64,000 bases of DNA from Nemopilema nomurai (Eukaryota > Cnidaria > Scyphozoa > Rhizostomeae > Rhizostomatidae), in the NCBI GenBank assembly GCA_003864495.1, contig ML133376.1, forward strand, positions 868,001 through 932,000, read 5' to 3'. Below, one piece after another: positions 35,531 to 46,200 of this stretch (its first letter is position 1; the number at the start of each line of letters is the position of its first letter). The notes below the pieces were generated by a model. That model saw only the letters and a program-made list of their open reading frames with translations, was not told the DNA's origin and made no database searches. The position numbers and the translations under genes were made by a program.

Positions 35531-36240
35531 TAAAACGTATCATTAAGTTCAAGTTATTTTCCAGAACTTTTCAATGCTCTCAAAAGTCCTCAAGCCAACA
35601 TAAAATCCTTAAACAAAAAAAACCTTTTCGAACCCAACGAATTTGAAGCATTTGCCGCTTAAGCCAACGTCAGCTTGTCAATCTTGAAAAAGTTTGCTAC
35701 ATTTGCTAACATACCGCTGGGACCAATTTTCTAGTCCTTTCCTAAATGGCAGATAAATCAAGGTTCTGGAACCATGGTTGTAAAGCTAATTTTACACTGT
35801 AATCAGGAAATAGAAAATTTGATTCATCCCCTCTCTTGGTTTCAGATCTAAATGCACATACATATTGATGCTACAATTTGTAGGATCTTCATTAGCTTGC
35901 CACGAAACTTGATCCTCGACATGAAGCACATGGATGATGTTTCTTCCATGGGCAAAGAGGCAAGAAAGACATCTCATTTCTCAGAATTCTTCAATATCCT
36001 GTGATAGCCTCTTACACAGGAGCAATTAAAAGAAAACTGCTCAAATTACTTCACTTCTGACTATCCATAGTCCTTATAGTTCTCAAGTTTGTTTGGATTC
36101 ACACTTTCCCTTTCATGATGGTTAAATTCCTTCCATTCATTATGATGTCAGTCAAGGAAGAATTGGGATGTAAAAGAAAAGACAGTAAAATAAGTAATAA
36201 CTCAATTATCTTTAATTTTTTATAATTGTTTATTTTCTTT
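35531..36240. other. Intergenic, nothing recognised
   Basis: AT-rich sequence downstream of the exonuclease gene. Small open frames match no family. Confidence 0.45.
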
Positions 36241-36819
36241 CTAGTTCATGTTAATAAAGTCTGGCCAGAAAGCATCATCTAGGTAGCACCTTTCTGGGCC
36301 AGAAGGACCTTGAAGTTCCCACTTCTTTTCAACAAGCTTATACAAATTCATTGAAGTTCTTGAGTCCTCTACTGAGCAATGCATATTGCTTTGAATATCC
36401 TTGTCAAAAAGGACTTTGGACAAGTTTTTTAATGATGGTGTCTGAGAGATAGGTAATCCAGCCATTAGTCGAAGTGGTGGAAACCTAGATGTGTCTCTAA
36501 TCTTCAATCGATCATGCCTCAGCTGTAAAATCTTCAAATCATTTTGAATTGAATGACCAACAAGGTATTTGTTCTTTAACAACCTTTTGACCTTCCTTTG
36601 AGCTTCCTTGAAAGTAATTGCATTTTTCATGTGACAAGGTAAAATTCCACTGTATCTAGTCCTATAATCTGTTATCTTTTTATCTGGTCTCACATAGCAA
36701 TCAAGCTTGACATTTCCAGAATAGTCCACCACACTGCATCTTGCCAAAGCACTTTGTCGGCCTGCTTCTACTCCAACCATTTCACAATCCAGTGCCACAA
36801 TGTCAGCTTTAGTAGACAT
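36241..36819 (-). CDS. DEDDh 3'-5' exonuclease, ISG20/AEN/REXO4-like
   Basis: A single coding exon of 192 residues. The Exo I motif ALDCEMVGV (Asp11, Glu13), the Exo II region LVGHSIQNDLKIL and the Exo III motif with His and Asp (HCSVEDSRTSMNLYK) are intact. They form the two-metal DEDDh active site of the RNase T/DnaQ superfamily. Length and motif wording fit the ISG20/ISG20L2/AEN/REXO4 group, which trims RNA or degrades DNA. The exact orthologue cannot be named. The ATG is preceded 8 bp upstream by a TTCAG acceptor, so a 5' non-coding exon is expected; a matching GTAAG donor sits at 37692-37688, next to the promoter shared with the plus-strand neighbour. Confidence 0.85.
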   Translation of the reverse strand: MSTKADIVALDCEMVGVEAGRQSALARCSVVDYSGNVKLDCYVRPDKKITDYRTRYSGILPCHMKNAITFKEAQRKVKRLLKNKYLVGHSIQNDLKILQLRHDRLKIRDTSRFPPLRLMAGLPISQTPSLKNLSKVLFDKDIQSNMHCSVEDSRTSMNLYKLVEKKWELQGPSGPERCYLDDAFWPDFINMN

Positions 36820-36827
36820 GACAGCAC

Positions 36828-37692
36828 CTGAATATAAAGAACAATTTACAATTAAGGAAATTTACTATAATTTTAAAGAGTGTAAAACTGACCCTAAAAC
36901 CTACTAATAACAACTTCAAAAGGGAATATATGCAATGAATAGCCAAAGGATGCTACTAAGAACACGATGGTTGAAAAACAAATCTATGTTGGCTGGAGTA
37001 GATAGAAATGCTTACTGATAAACTTTCAACATCAAAGGAAATTTAATTTGAAAGGCATGCTTAAACAACTTTGGCTAAAATATTGAGCACTTATTACTTA
37101 AAAGTTGATAAAACCTAAATATGAAATGAGTTAGACACAAAGGCCTTGCAAAATTCATGGTATACTCAAACTAAATTTACACACTTCTTCTAAAAGTTAA
37201 TAACAAAATAGCAAATCTCAATAAAAAATTAGTGTCAAATTAAAAAGGCTGAATTGCAATAACTTAATGAATTTGCTTCTTTGATAAAAGATAATTAAGA
37301 TGGGAATGAATCAGAACCTAAAAAGCCGCTAAATAACGTACGAAAATATTGAAATGACTGGTTTACCATAGAAATAATTTAAAGGCTTCGTTCATAAAAT
37401 CATTATCATGATCTTTAGACTGTACACGCGTGTTAGGAAAAATCTCAAAACTTTGGATTGAGAATAATCTTTTTGCAGCAGCAAACAGATTAGCCACAAT
37501 TATTGCAGAGTTAGACATTAATCAAGAAACAGTTTGTTTTTCGAATGAGTACTTAATTTTCCATACATTTGAAGAATTAGCTTCTTAAGTTGGTCTTAAA
37601 AATGAATACAATAACATATAATATTATTAGGAAATTAAGGTAAACAGACAGACTTTATTAAAAAGTGGAAATTTTCAGATTTCCTCCCTTAC
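36828..37692 (-). other. Inferred 5'-UTR intron of the exonuclease gene
   Basis: Bounded by a GTAAGG donor (plus-strand complement at 37687-37692) and the TTCAG acceptor at 36828-36832. No coding potential or repeats were recognised in this AT-rich 865 bp. Confidence 0.5.
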
Positions 37693-37915
37693 CATCAGTT
37701 TTCCTCACTTTCTCGTCCAGAAGCTGTTGATCTGTGGTCCATCATGTCAACGACACGTGAAAAAAGAAATTCTATCCTCGTTTCGAAAAAATGACAAGAG
37801 AGGCTTAATAATAATGACTGCAAACGGCAAGCATATTACCTGCACGGTAAGAATGTATCGTTGTTATTCAAAAATTCATCCGCTCGCCATTCTGATTTAT
37901 ATCAAGTTTTGAAAC
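37693..37915. promoter_or_regulatory. Probable bidirectional promoter
   Basis: The non-coding first exon of the minus-strand exonuclease gene begins near 37693-37740, and the plus-strand GPS2-like start codon is at 37916. The two genes are therefore head-to-head with under 250 bp between their transcribed parts. No TATA box is evident. Inferred from layout. Confidence 0.4.
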
Positions 37916-38624
37916 ATGCCGGAATTGATTGCTGGAGATGGACGGCGACCTGTGCGGGAAAACTGCAAAATTCTTCGCCCGTATATATTATGGCGACGAA
38001 GGAAAGACCAACTAATGGAAGCAGCATTTATTTTGAATTTAAAGCGAGAAGCTGAACTGAGGAAGAAGGAAGAGGAAGAAAAGAGAACTTTAAAAAGGGA
38101 ACATCAGTTGACGCGTATGGAGGTAAAATATTTTTTTAACAAAATAAAGTCATTATCGCATTTGAGCCTGAGCACCACTAGTTGGTGGTGTGATGGGCTA
38201 GGCAAGTACTTTTGGTGCGAGGGCACCGTCCACCTCAGCTTTTAGCGGAAAGCTGTCAGAGTGTTTAGTCTCACAGTTTTGTTTTTGGCTAAGGTTGATG
38301 CTATTTATATCAATTATTTGGTTTTTATGGTTGACTGTCTGTACGTCCTATGTTATCTTTTTATCGTGTTTATTTCATACCTTATTTATAACTGCATGGA
38401 GCTACTTTATATTATAGGAAATTGAAAAAGAACTTTCAAAAATAAAGGAGAAAAAGTTTGAGCGCGAAGAAAAGTTAAAGTCATTGCAAGAAAGAAAGCA
38501 CCAGTTGTTCTTGTGCTTGAAGAGCTCTTTGATGGCAAAAGAGTTTGTCCGAAGGGAGAGAGGACCATTTTCTGAAATGCACCCTTTTGTTGAATCATAC
38601 ATTGCTAGGGATTCTGTTATCTAA
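37916..38624 (+). CDS. GPS2-like coiled-coil protein
   Basis: Two exons, 37916-38122 (donor GTAAAA) and 38418-38624 (acceptor TTATAG, stop TAA), joined in phase 0, encode 137 residues. The first exon has a basic stretch, then a Glu/Lys-rich helix (about residues 38-66). The second continues the coiled coil and has LKSLQERKHQLFLCLKSSL, close in wording to the LLALQEEKHQLFLQLKKVL segment of G-protein pathway suppressor 2, a subunit of the NCoR/SMRT-HDAC3 corepressor complex. Human GPS2 is much longer (about 327 residues) with a proline/glutamine-rich C-terminus that is missing here. It is a short homologue or a related coiled-coil protein. Confidence 0.55.
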
Positions 38625-40671
38625 ACAGCTGCAAATATTTTGCCAGAGGTTTATTTAGGAGTTTGGCCAAAGACTCTCTGATGATTCCCTGTAATAATAT
38701 TTTGCCAGGGAAACATTGACAGTTGGTTAATTGTGTATATGTATAATAAACATGTTATTCATTTTTATCATATTTATGTATCATACTTTCGTAGAACTAG
38801 CCATTACCTCTTTAGTTTGCATCTGTTTTTGTCCCTTTTGTCATGTTCTATTCAGCTTGAGAAATTGGTGGATAAAGAAGGAAGTTGACCCCCTCCCCCA
38901 TCCATGAAATGAAATAAATAATAACATAACTGTTAACTTTGTGCCAGTGTATATGCAATTAAGCTTACACTAATGATAAATAGTATGACAATTAAAGCAT
39001 ACTGTGAAAGCATTTTCAAAACATCAAAACATTAAATGAAAAAAGGCACTTAAGGTTCGTATTTGGAGGTAGACTAATAGTAAAAAAAAACTGTTGGTCT
39101 TACAGTTGTCAATTGAGAAAATTAACATAAGTATTTACTGATGCACAATATATATTTATAATTTAATTGTTTGCTATTATTCCTTCCCATCTATATATTT
39201 TTCAGATATATTTTAGCCATAATTGAAACATACATAAGAACCATTTCACTTTTGCCTATCCTCAAACATCCTTAATCATCACATTACCTAATACATTACC
39301 TTAGGATTGCAGGGAAAGTTAGAAAGTTAGAAGTTGGAAGCATAACCACAAAAAGCTAGAGTGGATAATCACCATAAATTGTATTACCATAAAGTTTTGT
39401 GGGACCAAAATCTGACTGCATAAATTGTTAAAAATTAGTTGTTTTAAAACATGTTTACTAAAAATAATAATCAATGTTGTGCTACTTTGGGCTAAATAGG
39501 AAAAAGCTAAATATAGGTATTTCAATGCAACTTTTCATATCCGCATCAACTTTCTATTTCCTTTTTTCACTTTTAGACAATAACTTGATTCTGTCCTACA
39601 CTCTGCTACATCCACAGGAATAAATGTTGTGATTTAAACTGGAATTATTTTCAACTGGAATGTCTTTCATGAACACTGGGTCCATTAAAAGGTACAAAGT
39701 AAAACTATTTTCAAGATTCGTTATTATTAAGAAATGCTAGCTAGTATTTTGGCTGGTATCTCTTGGCAAGTGGTCTTTTGTGAAACTGGCAGAGATAAAA
39801 AATGTTGGCAGTCTCTTATCCTTTTTTCTCTCAAGTCATATTGGCCTTTGTCTACCCATATGAAGCACTGTGAAACATATGACAGGCCACCCAAAGCACA
39901 CATCTCACAAAAACCATTGGACATATGCAGTCATTTTCGTTTAGCGCGTGCGATCACACGCCTGCACACGCGCAAGTTAAATTGCGCGTGTTTTTCATTA
40001 CACGCGCAAACAGGTGTTTTTTGCAGTTTTCTGTTAACAGTAATTTCCTGTATTCTCATGATTTTTTAACCTTTTCCGTTGTTACCAGGGGCGGGGGATC
40101 ACGATCTTCCGACAAGTAGACAGACACAACAAAGTTTCATTGGCGTTATAAGACAATTATCAAACTTGAAGAGCAAACTTTTATTAACAAATGCAGCTGA
40201 AATTAAAGGATATTCAAAATTATTTGAACCCCTGGTTGCATTGGAAACACAAGAAATTAGTAAATCAAAGAATGTGGGGAACTTAAGCTAATCACGAGAC
40301 TGATTAATGTATAAATTTCAAAGGCAAAAATATAAAACTATATTTGGGGAAGCGATCAAAGAGAAAATTATTTTCGTCGGTGCATCATTGATGCGAAGAA
40401 AACTAGAGCATGGCTTAAATCAACTGCTCTCTATCGCTCAATGGAGATGTAAGTTTGATGTTCTTTGCTGATTCATTGTTGTCCGTTGGTAAAATTTGAT
40501 CAGCATTAATTTCGAGAAAGACCTTTCTGTCTCGGCACTTGTGACCGGAAAAAAACTTGGTAGAGCTTGTAAAAATTTGGAAGATTTTTGTATAGTTTCG
40601 AAAAATACAAAAACTTGAAAACGCGCTTAACACTAGTGCACTGGTAGCTCATTCCTTCGATTTAAACACTT
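38625..40671. other. Intergenic, AT-rich; one GC-rich palindromic patch
   Basis: No gene recognised. At 39940-40010 a CpG-dense patch includes the perfect palindromic arms CACGCGCAA and TTGCGCGTG. At 40088-40101 CAGGGGCGGGGGATC resembles a hAT-type terminus, possibly one end of the adjacent ZMYM1/hAT relic. Confidence 0.45.
39967..39990. repeat. GC-rich inverted repeat CACGCGCAA / TTGCGCGTG
   Basis: Perfect 9-bp arms with a 6-bp AT spacer in otherwise AT-rich DNA. They lie in a run of CACGCG/GCGTGCG motifs. It could be a binding site or part of a repeat end. Confidence 0.6.
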
Positions 40672-42030
40672 TTTTCAATCAACGCCGCTGCTTTCTTTGA
40701 ATCTAGCTTGGAGGAAAGAATATTCCTGGAATACTTCCTCCTCTATGTCTCCAGAGCCGTTATTAGGACCATATTCCTGGAAAAGGACTTCCAAACAACG
40801 TCTGCTCTCCTCGGGGGACTGATTCAGTAGACGTTCTGGCATCAAACATTGGAAAGACCGAAGGATGTCCCTGTGGTTACTGAATCTGTCAATCATCTGT
40901 TGCTTGATCATATCTAATGCGTAGTAGAACACATCGGTCTTAAACGAATTCTTAGGGTCTTTTGCTGTTTCGTCAGAGGAAACTTCATCAAAATGTCGCT
41001 TTCTCTTTTGAGGCCTTTTCTCTTGAAAATCGGACTTTCCCCCGGCATTGGCAGCGACCTTTCTTGCACGTTCTAAGAAATCTTCCAATTTCTGTTTATT
41101 TCTCATTTCACTGAGGTTTTTAATACTTGAATCTATAAGGTCAAACGCTTCACCCAAATCAATGTCACTTTCCTGCAGAGCTTTATTTACGATGTTTGTT
41201 GTCTGAAGAATTTCCTTGAAAAAGATTGTCACCAATGTGAATTCAAATTTTTTACAGAACCTTAGAAGTCCGCTTGCTCTACTGACAACCTCTGTTTCAG
41301 TTTCCACGTCTACTACATTTTCTAGCATGACAATTATTGCTGGGTAGGTCTCCATCCCCTTAACAACTTGACTATGAGACTCACAATGCGTGAGTGCGTG
41401 GTGCTTTAATGCTCTGATGGTGTCGAAACCAAGCTCTTTTTGGACCCGCTGAAAGTGCTCGTTGCGCTTAGGGCTAGCCTCGATAAAGTTGTACAGCTCT
41501 TCCAGGTTTGCAAAAAAAATTTAAACGTCACATTTCCATTTAATGCCTAAAGAAGCACGAGGTTGTGGGCATGACATGCACAATGTACACTTTTGACAAA
41601 GGAGTTGGCACTGATAATCCTTGCTTTCAGCCCTTTATACTGTCCTTGCATGTTAGCGGCTCCGTCTGTTCCAATTCCTCTCAAATCTTTCAAATTTCAA
41701 CCAAATGATTCGAGCTGCCTTTTAACTTCATCGAAAATCGACGTCCCGGTTGTCGAAACAACATCTTTAAACGTGAGAAATGTCTCATAAATTTCACCTT
41801 CGAGAGCATACCTAAAAATAAAGCTTACTTGCTCTTTTTTCGAAGCATCTGCAGTTTCATCTATCAGCATGGAAAATTTCTGCAGATCTAATCTCTTCCA
41901 TGATCTCCCTTCGCAGCATCTCAGCAATTGTGTGGACCATTTCATTTTAAGCATCTAAACTTGTGTAGTTGGCATATTTTGGGTTCGCTTCCAGCTGCTT
42001 TGCAAGAGTCATATCATACATTAAACGAGC
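40672..42030 (-). pseudogene. ZMYM1/hAT-like transposase relic (DUF4371-type)
   Basis: On the minus strand a segment (41954-41697) contains FSMLIDETADASKKEQVSF, the first catalytic Asp region typical of DUF4371/ZMYM1-type hAT transposases. Around 41690-41560, in other frames, follow GIGTDGAANMQGQYKG and VHCACHAHNLVL. The longest open part (41355-40675, about 226 codons) represents the helical insertion and the start of the C-terminal dimerisation region. Frame changes near 41695 and 41520 and the missing C-terminus show it is broken. Similar proteins are sometimes domesticated, but the breaks argue against that here. Confidence 0.75.
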
Positions 42031-43251
42031 CCCCCCCCAAACCCCCGTATTTCCGCATGCGTAAAGGCATCAGCAAAAGCGATAATTTGTGGAACTAATG
42101 TTGTCACCAAGTATCAGGTAATTAAAGGCTCAAAAATATAGTTTCTGACACAAGGCTTTCCATGAAACATAAAAGAATGGAACCGATTCTTAAAATTGCT
42201 GGAAATGACAATAATTAGTCAGCAAGAAAAAAGAATAAATTTTCGATAGGGCTGTCGAAATTTATATGATGAAACGAAGAGAAACAAAAACATGTGAACC
42301 ATCACAAAAGTGCGAATCATCCAGTTGGAAGAAAATGATGACTATGAAGGGGATGACTATTTTGACAATAGCTTGAGTATTTCTGACAAGGAACTGTAAT
42401 CTGTTATGCATTGATTTGAGTTGAGTTTTGCTCTTACACGTATTCGAGTGGCTTTTGCCTTTCTTGCATCAGGTTCATCTTGCAATTTCATCAGGTTTGC
42501 ACTTCAAATTTTCTTACAAGTGCGATTTGCCACACATGCGTAATTTTGCTCACGAAAAGGACTGCATATGATCTATAAGGGACCATTAGAGACCATTTGA
42601 ACAGATCAGATCTCTGGACACTTCAAGCATTTAACATAAAATTTCCGATTGAAATGGGAATTAAAAAAATTTGATATTGCAATTTTTTGGTATCCTTTGA
42701 TAATGCCTGATGCTTTCTCCATAAGCAAAATGGTAAAAGTAGAGCATTAGAAGCAAAGTAAAAATGTCAATCATCAGCAGCACTGTGGATATATTTGCAC
42801 ACCAATTGAGACTTGGGCAATCACACACTATGTCTTCTCCTATTTAAGAGAAATTATTATGGCTAGAAAAAGCGGAACTATTTTTCCCATACAGTACTAT
42901 TTCATCTGACTAGTTCCGCTTTTTCTAGCCATTGTGAAGTTTTGTACCAGAAGCTATTGATATTGCCTAAGACATGATGATGTGTAACATTATAGTGTTT
43001 GCTATAACACAGTGGAACTTTTTGAACATAATATTTAAACTAGGTTCTTATGGTGAGATGATCTACTCTACAAATAAACTTGCTAAACTCTTGTATGTGC
43101 TTGTAGCCCATTCCACTTACAATAGAGGTTGAAACTTCAGAAAAAAATACAATATGCATCCATCAGGATACCTCAGAATTGAATCCAATAATATCTAACA
43201 GTTTCATTCAATCTATCTTCCATATAACAGAGCTGTTACTAAAATGAAAGT
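42031..43251. other. Intergenic downstream of HM13
   Basis: AT-rich. It contains a hairpin-forming inverted repeat (42859-42932) and no recognised gene. Confidence 0.5.
42859..42932. repeat. Inverted repeat with arms ATGGCTAGAAAAAGCGGAACT
   Basis: Arms at 42859-42879 and 42912-42932 are exact complements over 21 bp with a 32-bp loop. A related sequence (CTAGTTCTGCTTTTTCTAAC ... ATTGTGAAG) occurs at about 47843-47877 in an HM13 intron. This suggests a dispersed repeat or MITE end. Confidence 0.75.
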
Positions 43252-46200
43252 TTACTTTTCTTTTTTAGCCTCATCTGTTGAACCAAGTTCATCTTCAGTA
43301 TTTTTTGGATTACTCTCATCATCCTTCTTGATCATCTCTTCAGGATGGTCCTCATATCTTTAAAATAAAAACAGCTATCAAGAATAGGAGATTTCACACT
43401 ACTTAAAAACAAAAAACCATATCAGGAATTTGATGCTTTCATTTAATCTGGGCAGTTTAACTTCACCATAATTTTGAGCCATTTGTTGCTAAACATCAAT
43501 TGTACCTTTTGTGTTTGAAGAATTGACATAGAAATGTATTTTTGAAACAATAAAACATAGAAAAAGCAAAAAGCTATGCAAAGGCTAATAGCACATGTAG
43601 TGAAATTGCTGTGGGCTTTTTTAAGCAAGTGTAACTAAATCATGTACTATCAAAAAGTAGTTAAGTACTATTTTGGATCAGAAATGATCTCATAAAATAA
43701 GAAAACAAATTCTCTAAGAAAATAATTGTCAGTCTTGTATTTTATTGCATAAATTAAGTTTTGGGAGAAAGACCTACTTGAAAAGATCAGCAACTTCCCC
43801 TTTGATTATTGCAACAAGCATTGCACTGCCAATGCATGCCGGCACAAGGTAAAGCAAGGCTGGTTGGGCTGCCTTGAAGAAATGCATGACAATGACTGTC
43901 ATCACCAAACCAAGGAAATATGCAATGAAACTGGTGTAGAAGAAAGGCTTTCTGTTTCCTTCTTGCTTGCTGAAAAAAAAATCAAGACACTAATTAAAAA
44001 ACCAAGAACTTTTTAAAACTAATTATAGCTAAATATAATAGAACTGTGACGAAACAATGCTCTCTATAGTGAAATTGACACAAAACAATGTACTTATGAA
44101 TATAATATAAACCAAAATACCTGCAATCATATCTCAGTAGCAAAGCAATGAAAATTCCTAGAGAAAACAGATAGAGATAAGGTTATAAGGGCTACAAATG
44201 GAGCAGCCACCTCAACTGATATTGTTAGAGAAGAATATAACTCAACTGGCTTGTATAAGATGTTATCATATACATTTAATTTTGAATAGGGTTCTAGTTT
44301 GCTCATTTCATGGCTCACTTGGTGTTTCTAACCCTATTTTTCATAATACTTCACAGCTTGTAAAAAATAGGTTTTACTAACATTCATGATTTAAAACTAG
44401 ATTTGAAACAGATTTAAATTGACAACATCACAAAGAATAAATTATTTTTATGCTAACCTGTATATAATTATCTCACATAATGTATATGAAACTCAATTAT
44501 TTGATAAAAACTGTTTTGCTAAATTCATGATGCATCTACCTGGAATGACAATATCTCCAAGACCAAGCATGGCAAAATTCTTGCCGCATATTCCATGCTC
44601 AAGGAAGTCCATTGGAAAAACCACTAAAAAAATTATCAATTTGCTACTTTGTACAACCCTTGGTAAAAAAATGATTCTAAAACAAATCTTTACACTATGA
44701 CTTTGCATGTCAGGTTTTTGAAACAATAACATCCAATGAAGGATAATAACTGGACATAACTGGATAATTTGAAATAATATTCGCCAACCGAAATTAAAAC
44801 TAAACTTTTATAATTAGTATTTATTGTGTTGTAGCTATATTTGTGCTCATTATTAAGTGGAAAACTGGCAAAATTGGAATCTAAACTAGTTGCAAAATTT
44901 GAAAAAAGATACAATAAAGCAAGAGTCAGATTTATCATTAGATACTTGCTTCAATGTGCAGTGAAAACATCTGATGATAAAGAACTTAACATCATGCACT
45001 CACATTTAATGGGTCCATCAAAGGATTTGGCAACAGTTACCATGACATCTGTTCCAAAAACCTTTTTGATTCAAGAAAAGAAAAATTCATCAAAATCTTT
45101 TTGACTTTACTATCCAAATACTCTGTATAGTTTTGTATGTGTTGATATTTACTCCTTTTGTAATAAGTTTAATGCCAAAATAGTGGGAATACAGTATGGT
45201 CTGAATTAAGAAAACTAGAGGTTAGAACCCCTTGGCGAAAAAAAAACTATGATTTGGAAGACCCCAGCTTTGTTTTAGACTCTGATCTGCACGCTAATTT
45301 ATTCATATAAGAACTTGCTGATTACCTCAGTCTAGTCAATTAAATGGTACATTACAACAAACAAAGAGAGAGCAGTAAAATGAAGAGAAGAAGCTTCAAG
45401 TTTCAAAGTTTGAGGAGAGAGCAGAGCAGAATAGTAGTTAAGAGAGAAGGAGAAAGAAAGAGAGCAGTAAAATGCAAGAGAGAAAAAGTCTAAAGTCTAA
45501 AGTTGATGCCAAAAACAGTTTTTGTAACTGCTTGTTTTAATGCAACAGTGTCAGTTGGGATAGGGTGGTGTCTATAGATAAACTTTTTAGGTCATCCCAC
45601 ACTAGGCTGTTTGAGAAGGGCGCCACTGGCTTCAATGTCAGCTTGGGTTTGACTTAAAACTAAGCTCTCAGATCACCAAAATGTCAAGCACCTGGGAAAT
45701 ATTACCCAAAATCCCAGAGACATATTCATTTCGTCTGAAGCATGCACATGTTTGTTGAAATAAAACTGCCTTGCAATTTAAATAAATTTATTAAAAGCTT
45801 TGGTTTCTTGTAACTGGCTATATTGTTAATAAAAGTCTACAAGAGGCCAGAGGCGTTGCCATGGAGTAACCCACATTAAAATTTTCAGCTGAATTTATTA
45901 GTTTGGCTTAATATATATGTCTTGCTCCTTTGACAACAAACTCAGGAATAACAAGCTTGGATGGGCTTGAACTTCAAAATGCCAGTTTTTGAATAACTGC
46001 TTGTCTGAACTGATGTTATAACATAATCACACTGTGTGATTGAATTTTGGTTCTTTCAAAACCTTGTTAGTGGGAATGTTGCTAATTTATATACCACTAG
46101 CCCCAATGAAGCCCGCTTGCCCATCATGACAAGATACAAAAGCACCTAACGATTAGCCTTAGAAAGACAAGAGCCTCGATTCAAAGCCAAGAGTGATGTC

